Source of the DNA: Paracoccus sulfuroxidans | GTDB taxonomy: Bacteria > Pseudomonadota > Alphaproteobacteria > Rhodobacterales > Rhodobacteraceae | Direction of reading: 5' to 3' | Length of the DNA stretch: 64,000 nucleotides | NCBI RefSeq assembly: GCF_007830335.1 | Contig: NZ_VLKU01000003.1 | Location: 186,001-250,000 of the forward strand | Shown here: positions 38,390 to 45,859 of the stretch, piece by piece | Layout: each line of letters opens with the position of its first letter | Numbering within the stretch: the stretch's first letter is position 1 | The notes under the pieces: model-generated | What the model saw: only the letters and a program-made list of their open reading frames with translations | Database searches by the model: none | What the model was told of the DNA's origin: nothing | Made by a program: the position numbers and the translations under genes

Positions 38390-38842
38390 ATGGACAAGGA
38401 ACTGGACGGTGGCATCACTCGCGCGGGCGACGGTATCGAGGGTGTGGAATGGAACATTCTGGGCCAGCGCTATTTTCCGAAATCGGATTGCGCCAGCAGC
38501 TTTTCCTTCGAGACGAATTCCGAGGCTGGTCAATTCGTCCCCGTCCATATCCACCCGACGCAGGATGAATTCATTCTGGTGCAGGAGGGCGAGCTGCATG
38601 TGAAGCTGGATGGTGTCTGGTCGGTCGCCAAAGCGGGCGATCTGGTCCGCATGCCGAAGGGTGTCCCGCATGGCTATTTCAACAAGGGCGACACGCCTGC
38701 CCGCGCGCTCTTCTGGGTTTCGCCCGCCGGACGGCTGCGGTCCTTGTTCGAAAAGCTGCACGGGATGACCGATGTTGATGAGGTCGTGCGCGTCTCGGCT
38801 GAACATGACGTGAATTTCCTGCCGCCCGAGGCCAATACATGA
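38390..38842 (+). CDS. small cupin-domain protein
   Basis: 150 residues with a single double-stranded beta-helix. Metal-ligand candidates are the two His in VHIHPTQDEF, the Glu of that motif and His in MPKGVPHGYFN. Small cupins act as isomerases, dioxygenases or ligand sensors; a function cannot be assigned. Its stop overlaps the thioesterase start (ATGA), so it belongs to the pathway operon. Confidence 0.75.
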   Translation: MDKELDGGITRAGDGIEGVEWNILGQRYFPKSDCASSFSFETNSEAGQFVPVHIHPTQDEFILVQEGELHVKLDGVWSVAKAGDLVRMPKGVPHGYFNKGDTPARALFWVSPAGRLRSLFEKLHGMTDVDEVVRVSAEHDVNFLPPEANT

Positions 38843-39246
38843 CCTATCGCCGCCAGATCCGGGTCGAGTTCAACCATTGCGACCCTGCGGGCATCGTCTT
38901 CTTCCCGCGCTATTACGAGATGGCGAATTCGGTGCTGGAGAATTTCTTCCGCGAGGTTGTGGACTATCCCTATCACCGCATGATGGAGGAGGGGTTCGGC
39001 GCCCCGACCGTGCGGATCGAGACTGATTTCACCGCGCCCTCGCGTCTGGGCGATCTGCTGGACTGGAGCCTGCGGGTCACGCGGCTGGGCACCAGCTCGG
39101 CCAGCTTTGCCCTTGCGGCCGAAGGCGCGGGGCAGGCGCGCATCGCGACCCAGCACACGCTGGTCTGGCTGGGGGCAGACAAGCGCGCAACGCCCTGGCC
39201 CGAACAGATCCGCACCAGACTTGCCGCCCTTCAGGAGGGGACATGA
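38839..39246 (+). CDS. hotdog-fold acyl-CoA thioesterase (4-hydroxybenzoyl-CoA thioesterase-like)
   Basis: 135 residues. The motif FNHCDPAGIVFFPRYYEMANSV places the probable catalytic Asp15 exactly as in the Pseudomonas 4-hydroxybenzoyl-CoA thioesterase. In this operon it may release CoA from dead-end aromatic or alicyclic CoA esters, a safety-valve role, or catalyse a pathway step such as gentisyl-CoA hydrolysis if the substrate were salicylate. Overlaps both neighbours by four bases. Confidence 0.85.
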   Translation: MTYRRQIRVEFNHCDPAGIVFFPRYYEMANSVLENFFREVVDYPYHRMMEEGFGAPTVRIETDFTAPSRLGDLLDWSLRVTRLGTSSASFALAAEGAGQARIATQHTLVWLGADKRATPWPEQIRTRLAALQEGT

Positions 39247-39656
39247 CCCAGAATTCGCTGCAGTTTCTGAACCCGTCGCATTGGAAAAAGCCCAGCGGCT
39301 ATTCGAACGGCGTTGCCGCCACGGGCCGCCTTGTGGTGACCGGGGGCATCATCGGCTGGAACACGCAATACGAGTTCGAGACCGATGACTTCGCCGGGCA
39401 AGTCGATCAGGCGCTGCGATCCATCGTCGAGGTGCTGGCCGAGGCGGGCGCGCGCCCCGAACACATCGTGCGGATGACCTGGTATGTGACCGACAAGCAC
39501 GATTATCTGGCCAGCCTCAAGGACATCGGCGCGGCCTATAAGGCGCATATCGGTCGGCATTACCCGGCGATGGCGCTGGTACAGGTCGTGGCTTTGGTCG
39601 AGGACCGCGCCAAGGTCGAGATCGAGGTCACGGCGGTGATCCCCGAAACCCGATAG
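39243..39656 (+). CDS. RidA/YjgF-family protein lacking the signature arginine
   Basis: 137 residues of the Rid fold (GRLVVTGGIIGW, EVLAEAGARPEHIVRMTWYVTD, KVEIEVTAVIP). Aligned by eye, the active-site Arg of archetypal RidA (PARS in E. coli) is Met110 here (PAMA), so it is not a standard 2-aminoacrylate deaminase. Ring reduction of 2-aminobenzoyl-CoA would give a cyclic enamine, the kind of compound Rid proteins hydrolyse, so a specialised deaminase or a binding role is plausible. Last gene of the operon, overlapping the thioesterase by four bases. Confidence 0.82.
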   Translation: MTQNSLQFLNPSHWKKPSGYSNGVAATGRLVVTGGIIGWNTQYEFETDDFAGQVDQALRSIVEVLAEAGARPEHIVRMTWYVTDKHDYLASLKDIGAAYKAHIGRHYPAMALVQVVALVEDRAKVEIEVTAVIPETR

Positions 39657-39675
39657 ACCCGTCGCGGCCGTCAGC

Positions 39676-41115
39676 TTACTGGGCGGGCTTGGCGGCCGGG
39701 ACCAGAATCTCGGTCGGGCGGGTCAGGGTGTCGGGCTGCAGCACGGCCTTCAGCGTTTCAGGGGCCATCAGCCCGCGCTCCAGCACGATCTCGACCACGC
39801 CGCGCCCGGTGCGATGCGCCTCCAGTGCGACCTCGGTGGCGTTGCTATAGCCGATATAGGGATTCAGCGCGGTGACGATGCCGATGGAATGTTCGACCAT
39901 GTCGCGCAGGCGTTCGCGATTGGCGGTGATGCCGCGCACGCAGTTCTTTTCCAGCGTCAGGCAGGCGGCGGTCAGATGGGTCAGGCTGCGGTGCAGGCTG
40001 TAGAAGATGATCGGCTCGAAGGCGTTCAGCTGCAACTGCCCGGCCTCGGCCGCCATCGAGATGGTGACGTCATTGCCGATCACCTCGAAGGCGACCTGAT
40101 TGACCACCTCGGGGATGACCGGGTTGACCTTGCCCGGCATGATCGAGGACCCGGCCTGCATGGCGGGCAGGTTGATTTCGTTGAAGCCCGCGCGCGGCCC
40201 CGAGGACAGAAGGCGCAGGTCGCTGCAGGATTTCGACAGTTTCACCACGATGCGCTTCAAGACGCCCGACAGCTGCACGAAGGCGCCGCAATCCTGCGTC
40301 GCCTCGATCAGGTCGGGGGCGGTGATCAGCGTGATGCCGGTGATCCGCGACAGGTTCTCGCAGACCTTGGCGGCGTAAAGCGGGTGGGCGGTGATGCCGG
40401 TGCCGATGGCGGTGGCACCAAGGTTGATCTCGCAGATCAGTTGCGCGGCTTCGGCCAGTCGCAGCTCATCTTCCGAAAGCATGCGGGCATAGGTGCCGAA
40501 TTCCTGCCCCAGCGTCATCGGCACCGCGTCCTGAAGCTGCGTGCGGCCCATTTTCAGCACGTCAGAGAACTCGACGGCCTTTTCGGCAAAGGCGGTGCGC
40601 AGCACGCCCATCGCGCCCGACAGCCGCTGGATCCCCGCCCATGCCGCCAGCTTCAGCGCCGTCGGATAGACGTCATTCGTCGACTGGCCCATGTTGACGT
40701 GTTCGTTCGGGTGCAGGAACTGATATTCGCCCTTGGCATGGCCCATAAGCTCCAGCGCGCGGTTCGCGATCACCTCATTGGCGTTCATATTGGTCGAGGT
40801 GCCCGCGCCGCCCTGGATCAGGTCGACGATGAACTGGTCATGCAGCGCGCCTTCCCGGATCTCGCGGCAGGCCGCCCCGATCGCATCGGCGATCTCGCGG
40901 CTGAGGATGCCCAGCTGGCAGTTGGCCTCGGCGGCGGCCTCCTTGATCGCGGCCAGCGCGTTGATCAGGTCGGGGGCCTGCGACAGGGTCTGGCCCGAAA
41001 TCGGAAAGTTCTCGACGGCGCGCAGCGTATGGACGCCGTAATAGGCGTCAGCGGGCACGGCGCGATCCCCGATCAGGTCATGCTCGATACGGGTGGGAAG
41101 GGCGTTGGCGGTCAT
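39676..41115 (-). CDS. aspA: aspartate ammonia-lyase
   Basis: 479 residues of the fumarase/aspartase superfamily. The signature GSSIMPGKVNPVIPE (catalytic Ser loop) is complete, with THTSTNMNANEVIANRA-like segment GTSTNMNANEVIANRA and HPNEHVNMGQSTNDVYPTA. The N-terminus RIEHDLIGDRAVPADAYYGVHTLRA is typical of aspartase rather than class II fumarase. It reversibly converts aspartate to fumarate and ammonia. It lies convergent to the RidA-like gene and downstream of importer operon 2 on the same strand. A link to nitrogen from the aromatic amine is speculation. Confidence 0.88.
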   Translation of the reverse strand: MTANALPTRIEHDLIGDRAVPADAYYGVHTLRAVENFPISGQTLSQAPDLINALAAIKEAAAEANCQLGILSREIADAIGAACREIREGALHDQFIVDLIQGGAGTSTNMNANEVIANRALELMGHAKGEYQFLHPNEHVNMGQSTNDVYPTALKLAAWAGIQRLSGAMGVLRTAFAEKAVEFSDVLKMGRTQLQDAVPMTLGQEFGTYARMLSEDELRLAEAAQLICEINLGATAIGTGITAHPLYAAKVCENLSRITGITLITAPDLIEATQDCGAFVQLSGVLKRIVVKLSKSCSDLRLLSSGPRAGFNEINLPAMQAGSSIMPGKVNPVIPEVVNQVAFEVIGNDVTISMAAEAGQLQLNAFEPIIFYSLHRSLTHLTAACLTLEKNCVRGITANRERLRDMVEHSIGIVTALNPYIGYSNATEVALEAHRTGRGVVEIVLERGLMAPETLKAVLQPDTLTRPTEILVPAAKPAQ

Positions 41116-41237
41116 GCTGGGGTCTTTCCGACAAGTAGGTCACTGTTTTTCAGCATTTAGCCGAGCCGGTGGGGCTTTGGTATCAAGAAAACATGGAACC
41201 TGTGGCGGCGATCCGGGGCGATGCGCGGTGTTTGGCC

Positions 41238-41924
41238 TCAGACCCCCAGCCAGCGCTGCGCCAGATCGGGGGTGATCTCGGGCAGGGTGCCCGTCCAGAC
41301 GCTGCGCCCGCGTTCAAGGATCACGGCGCGGTCGGCGACCGAGGCCAGCTCTTTCAGAGATTTGTCGACCACCAGAATCGACAGCCCTTCGGATTTCAGC
41401 GCCCGGATGCCTCCCCAGATTTCCTGCCTCACGACGGGGGCCAGCCCCTCGGTCGCCTCGTCAAGGATCAGAAGGCGCGGGTTCGTCATCAGGGCGCGCC
41501 CGATGGCCAGCATCTGCTGTTCACCCCCCGACAGCGTGCGGGCCTGCTGCGCCATGCGTTCGCCCAGTCGCGGGAAGAGCGCGGTGACCCGGGCCATGGT
41601 CCAGTCGCCGGGGCGGGCGGCGACGGTCAGGTTTTCCTCAACCGTCAGCGGGCCGAAGACGCGGCGGCCCTCGGGCACCAGTCCCAGCCCGCGACGCGCG
41701 GCCTGATGGGGCAGCAGGCCGCCGATATCCTCAGCCCCCAGACGGATCGTCCCGCCGGTCGGGCGCAGAAGCCTGCAGATCGCCTTGATCGTCGTCGACT
41801 TGCCCATGCCGTTCCGGCCCATCAGCGCCAGCACCTCACCTTCGGCCAGCGACAGGGTGACGCCATGCAGAACGGCGATCTGGCCGTAAGAGGCGGTGAC
41901 ATTTTCCAGAGACAGAAGGGTCAT
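41238..41924 (-). CDS. livF: branched-chain-type ABC importer 2, ATP-binding protein LivF
   Basis: 228 residues with Walker A GRNGMGKST, signature LSGGEQQM, Walker B LILDEATEGLAP and the LivF ending LAQRWLGV. The Asn-Gly-Met variant in the P-loop and ATEGLAP are common in urea/aromatic-type HAAT ATPases. It overlaps livG by four bases and ends importer operon 2. Confidence 0.9.
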   Translation of the reverse strand: MTLLSLENVTASYGQIAVLHGVTLSLAEGEVLALMGRNGMGKSTTIKAICRLLRPTGGTIRLGAEDIGGLLPHQAARRGLGLVPEGRRVFGPLTVEENLTVAARPGDWTMARVTALFPRLGERMAQQARTLSGGEQQMLAIGRALMTNPRLLILDEATEGLAPVVRQEIWGGIRALKSEGLSILVVDKSLKELASVADRAVILERGRSVWTGTLPEITPDLAQRWLGV

Positions 41925-42670
41925 GCCTCTTCCCCTAGATAGGAGCGCTGGACCTCGGGGTTGGCGCGGATCTCGGCCACGGTGCCGGTCGCGATCAGGC
42001 GGCCATAGACCAGAACCGAGATCCGGTCGGCCAGCGCAAAGACTGCATCCATGTCATGTTCGACCAGCAGGATCGGGGCCTTGGCGCGCAGGTCAGACAG
42101 AAGCGTCGTCAACTGCTGCGCGCCCTCCAGCCCCATGCCTGCCATGGGTTCATCCAGCAGGAAGGCGCGCGGCTGAAGCGCCAGCGCCATGGCAATCTCC
42201 AGCTTGCGGCGCTCGCCATGCGACAGGGCGGCGGCCTTGACGCCCTCGCGCCCGGCCAGCCCGGCGGCTTCGAGATGCTGGGCTGCGGGCTCGGTCAGGC
42301 CGGGGTCGCGCAGCGCCGGGCGCAGAAAGCGGAAGACGCGGCCCTGCGCGCCCATCACCGCCAGCATGACGTTCTGCAGCACGGTAAAATCGGGGATGAC
42401 CTGCGAGACCTGAAAGCTGCGCGCCAGCCCCAGCCGCGCCCGCGCAGCCACGTCCAGCGCGTCGATCCCTTGCCCCATGAAGCGGACCGTGCCGCTGTCG
42501 GGGCGGATCTCGCCCACGATCTGCTTGATCAGCGTCGATTTGCCCGCGCCATTCGGGCCGATCAGGGCGTGGATCTCTCCGGGCAGAAGGGTCAGGCTGA
42601 CGCCATCGGTGGCCTTCAGCGCGCCGAAGCTTTTGCGCAGATCGGTCAGTTCAAGGATCGGCTCAGCCAT
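41921..42670 (-). CDS. livG: branched-chain-type ABC importer 2, ATP-binding protein LivG
   Basis: 249 residues with Walker A GPNGAGKST, signature SHGERRKLE, Walker B FLLDEPMAGMG and the C-terminal LivG hallmark NPEVQRSYLGEEA. The start overlaps the livM stop by eight bases. Unlike importer 1, the ATPase is a separate protein. Confidence 0.92.
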   Translation of the reverse strand: MAEPILELTDLRKSFGALKATDGVSLTLLPGEIHALIGPNGAGKSTLIKQIVGEIRPDSGTVRFMGQGIDALDVAARARLGLARSFQVSQVIPDFTVLQNVMLAVMGAQGRVFRFLRPALRDPGLTEPAAQHLEAAGLAGREGVKAAALSHGERRKLEIAMALALQPRAFLLDEPMAGMGLEGAQQLTTLLSDLRAKAPILLVEHDMDAVFALADRISVLVYGRLIATGTVAEIRANPEVQRSYLGEEA

Positions 42671-43634
42671 GGCGTTTCTCGCGCAGGATCAGGCCGGTGA
42701 TGCCGCCGGGCGCGAACAGCACGATCAGCAGCAAAAGCACCCCCACCAGCCCCAGCCAATAGTCCGAGACGGGGCCCAGAAGCTGCTCGAGCGCGATAAA
42801 AACCGCCGCGCCCGCGATGGGCCCGGCCAGCCGACCGACGCCGCCCAGAATGACGAAGACCATGATCTCACCCGACATGTGCCAGGACATGCTGGCCGGG
42901 CTGACGAAGCGGTTGAGGTCGGCGTAAAGCGAACCCGCAAGCCCGCAGATCATCGCCGAGATGACGAAGGCCACCAGCCGCACGGGGAAGGGGCGGATGC
43001 CCGTCGCCGTGGTGCGCATGGGGTTTTGCCGCGTGGCCTGCAGCGCCAGCCCGAAGCGGGACCGGGTGAGGCAGGCGCTGACCAGCAGCGCCAGCGCCAG
43101 CAGGCTGGCACAGATCGCGAAGAAGGGGACGGGGGCCAGTGTGTTCACGCCCGGAAAGCTGTTGCGGACATAGAAGCTGAGCCCATCCTCGCCCCCATAG
43201 GCGGGCCAGCTGACGGCGAGGTAGTAAAGCATCTGCGCGAAGGCCAGCGTCACCATGATGAAATAGACGCCCGAGGTGCCCAGGCTCAGCGCCCCGATGA
43301 CCAGCCCGGCAATTCCCGCGACGATCATCGCGACGGGCCAGATCACCAGCATCTGCGTCGTGCCCGGCAGGCCGAAGGCCAGCGGTTCGTAATTCGCGGC
43401 GTGGCTGGCGAGGATCGCGGTGACATAGCCGCCGATGCCGAAGAAGGCGGCGTGCCCGAAGGACACGAGCCCGCCATAGCCAAGCGCCAGGTTCAGCCCG
43501 ACACCGGCCAGCGCCAGAATGGCGATCTTGGTGGCGATGGTGACGGCGAAATTCTGCCCCGTGGCGAAGGCCACCAGCGCAAACAGCACCAGCAGAGCGA
43601 AGATTGCTATGTCGAGAATGGCCTCGCGCCGCAT
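42663..43634 (-). CDS. livM: branched-chain-type ABC importer 2, permease LivM
   Basis: 323 residues, strongly hydrophobic with about nine to ten helices. Family markers are LNLALGYGGLVSFGHAAFFGIGGYVTAILA and the C-terminal GGVGRLAGPIAGAAVFIALEQLL and FAPGGITGLI. It begins one base after the livH stop region. Partner of LivH2 in the importer that flanks the CoA ligase. Confidence 0.92.
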   Translation of the reverse strand: MRREAILDIAIFALLVLFALVAFATGQNFAVTIATKIAILALAGVGLNLALGYGGLVSFGHAAFFGIGGYVTAILASHAANYEPLAFGLPGTTQMLVIWPVAMIVAGIAGLVIGALSLGTSGVYFIMVTLAFAQMLYYLAVSWPAYGGEDGLSFYVRNSFPGVNTLAPVPFFAICASLLALALLVSACLTRSRFGLALQATRQNPMRTTATGIRPFPVRLVAFVISAMICGLAGSLYADLNRFVSPASMSWHMSGEIMVFVILGGVGRLAGPIAGAAVFIALEQLLGPVSDYWLGLVGVLLLLIVLFAPGGITGLILREKRHG

Positions 43635-43635
43635 C

Positions 43636-44547
43636 CTATGCCCTCGCCCCGTAAAGGCCCTGCGGCCGCCAGATCAGCACCACCGCCATCAAGAGATAGA
43701 TCAGGACCGAGGCCAGCGCCGCCCCCACCGGCCCCGCGCCCGCGCCCAGCACCGGCTGCAACAGCACGGGCAGCAGCGCCTTGCCCAGCGTGTCGGTGAT
43801 GCCGACCAGTAGCGCGCCGATGAACGCCCCCTTGATCGAGCCGATGCCGCCGATCACCACGGTCACGAAGGCTAGGATCAGGACTGGCTCCCCCATCCCG
43901 ACCTGCACCGATTGCAGCGTGCCGACCAGCGCGCCCGCCATGCCCGCCAGCGCCGCGCCAAGCGCGAAGACGGCGGTGTAAAGCGCGCCGATGTCGACGC
44001 CGAGGGCCGAGATCATCTCGCGGTCGGCCTCACCGGCGCGGATGCGGATGCCAAGGCGGGTGCGCCCGATGAGCAGCCAGAGGCCAAGCGCGATCAGCGC
44101 GCCGACCGCGATGATCACAAGGCGGAAGACGGGGTAGGTGACGCCCCCTGGCAGGCTGACCGCGCCCGCAAGCGCAGGCGGCAGCGACAGGTAAAGCGGG
44201 AAAGAGCCGAAAAGCCAGCGCGTGCCTTCCGAAAAGATCAGGATCAGCGCGAAGGTCGCCAGCACCTGATCCAGATGATCGCGGGTGTAAAGGCGGCGGA
44301 TCACCAGCCGCTCGACCAGCGCGCCGACGAAGGCGGCGGCGATCAGGCTGGCGACCAGCCCCAGCCAATACGAGCCCGTAGCCGCCGCCACCGCCGCACA
44401 GGCGAAAGCGCCGACCATGTAAAGTGAGCCATGGGCCAGGTTGATCAGCCCCATGACGCCGAAGATCAGCGTCAGACCGGCGGCCATGACGAACAGCATC
44501 ATCCCGTATTGCAGCCCGTTCAGGGCCTGCTCGATGAGCAAGGTCAA
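43636..44547 (-). CDS. livH: branched-chain-type ABC importer 2, permease LivH
   Basis: 303 residues with eight to nine predicted helices and the LivH landmarks LNGLQYGMMLFVMAAGLTLIFGVMGLINLAHGSLYMVGAF and VVIGGIGSIKGAFIGALLVG. A strong stem-loop separates it from the upstream binding-protein gene. With LivM, LivG, LivF and the binding protein it completes the importer inferred to bring in the aromatic acid used by the adjacent ligase. Confidence 0.92.
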   Translation of the reverse strand: MTLLIEQALNGLQYGMMLFVMAAGLTLIFGVMGLINLAHGSLYMVGAFACAAVAAATGSYWLGLVASLIAAAFVGALVERLVIRRLYTRDHLDQVLATFALILIFSEGTRWLFGSFPLYLSLPPALAGAVSLPGGVTYPVFRLVIIAVGALIALGLWLLIGRTRLGIRIRAGEADREMISALGVDIGALYTAVFALGAALAGMAGALVGTLQSVQVGMGEPVLILAFVTVVIGGIGSIKGAFIGALLVGITDTLGKALLPVLLQPVLGAGAGPVGAALASVLIYLLMAVVLIWRPQGLYGARA

Positions 44548-44576
44548 GGCGAGGGTCTCCGGTCAGGCGCAAGGAT

Positions 44577-44598
44577 GCCCCCGGTTTTGGCCGGGGGC
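44577..44598 (-). other. intercistronic stem-loop between binding-protein gene and livH
   Basis: A perfect 8-base stem GCCCCCGG/CCGGGGGC with a 6-base loop lies 10 bases after the binding-protein stop. Such structures protect the upstream message or attenuate read-through, which would give more binding protein than permease. Confidence 0.75.
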
Positions 44599-44608
44599 AA
44601 AGGCAGGA

Positions 44609-45760
44609 TCACATCTTGCATTCGGCCGCGTAGGCGTCGCCGTGATCGGTCATGGCCGTCGCGATGATCTTGTTCGTCAGCGTGCCGTTTTCGTCGATCA
44701 CCTCGCGGACATAGAGGTCCTGGATCGGGTGGTTGTTCGGGCCGAAGCTGAACTTGCCGCGCACGCTGTCAAAGCTTGCCTCTTTCAGCGCGGCGCGGAA
44801 GGCCTCGGCATCGGAAGGCTGCGCCTTTTCCAGCGCCGAAAGCAGCAGGTTCGCCGTGTCATAGCCATAGGCCGCATAGATCGAGGGCAGGCGGTTGTAA
44901 TCGGCCTGGAAGGCCTCGACGAAGGCCTTGTTGGCCGGGTTGTCGATGTCCTTCGACCAGTTCGAGGTGTTCTTGACGCCAAGCGCCGCCTCGCCCACCG
45001 CAGGCAGCACGTCCTGGCTGAACGAGAAGGCGGGGCCGATCACCGGGGTCTCGACGCCGGAACCCGCGTATTGCTTCATGAAGGCGATGCCCATGCCGCC
45101 CGGCAGGAAGAAGAAGACCGCATCAGCCCCCGAGGCGCGGATCTGCGCGATCTCTCCGGCGTAATCGGTCTGGCCGACCTGGGTATAGACCTCGGACGCG
45201 ATATCGCCCTTGTAATAGCGCTTGAAGCCCGCGAGCGAATCCTTACCCGCCGGATAGTTCGGCGCCATGATGAAGACCTTCTTGAAGCCCGCGTCATTGG
45301 CATAGGCACCCGCGGCCTCATGCAGGTTGTCGTTCTGATACGAGACCGAGAAATAGTTCGGGTTGCAGCCCTTGCCTGCCAGCGCCGAAGGGGCGGCGTT
45401 GGTCGAAAGGTAGAACTTGCCCTGACCCACCGCTGCCGGAACCACCGCCATGGCCAGGTTCGACCAGACGATGCCGGTCAGCACGTCGACATTGTCCGAC
45501 TGGATCATCTTGTCGGCGATCTGCACGGCGACATCGGGCTTCTGCTGATCATCCTCGATCAGCAGCTCGATGTCCTTGGCCTTGTCGCCCGCCTGTTTCA
45601 GCGCCAGCTGGAAGCCGTCGCGGGTGTCGATGCCAAGCCCCGCACCGCCGCCCGAAAGCGTGGTGATCATGCCGACCTTGACCTCGGCCATGGCGGGGGC
45701 GGCGATGGCCATGCCCGCGATAAGGGCCGTGGTCAGGCCAAGACGTTTGCTGAGTTTCAT
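44609..45760 (-). CDS. ABC importer 2 periplasmic substrate-binding protein
   Basis: 383 residues from ATG 45760 (ribosome site AGGGAGAGG). Signal peptide MKLSKRLGLTTALIAGMAIAAPAMA, mature start EVKVGMITTLSGGGAGLG. The ligand domain stretch DGFQLALKQAGDKAKDIELLIEDDQQKPDVAVQIADKMIQ resembles binding proteins annotated for benzoate-type and other aromatic acids in HAAT systems. It lies between the CoA ligase and the permeases, which supports import of the ligase substrate (anthranilate, benzoate or salicylate; inference). Confidence 0.88.
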   Translation of the reverse strand: MKLSKRLGLTTALIAGMAIAAPAMAEVKVGMITTLSGGGAGLGIDTRDGFQLALKQAGDKAKDIELLIEDDQQKPDVAVQIADKMIQSDNVDVLTGIVWSNLAMAVVPAAVGQGKFYLSTNAAPSALAGKGCNPNYFSVSYQNDNLHEAAGAYANDAGFKKVFIMAPNYPAGKDSLAGFKRYYKGDIASEVYTQVGQTDYAGEIAQIRASGADAVFFFLPGGMGIAFMKQYAGSGVETPVIGPAFSFSQDVLPAVGEAALGVKNTSNWSKDIDNPANKAFVEAFQADYNRLPSIYAAYGYDTANLLLSALEKAQPSDAEAFRAALKEASFDSVRGKFSFGPNNHPIQDLYVREVIDENGTLTNKIIATAMTDHGDAYAAECKM

Positions 45761-45859
45761 GGACCTCTCCCTGTGGTCGTTTATGTGCCCCCGTTGGGCG
45801 GGGATCTGCCCCATGTGTCGCCCGATTGTCAGGGCGATGAAAGGGGTTCTTTCAACTTC

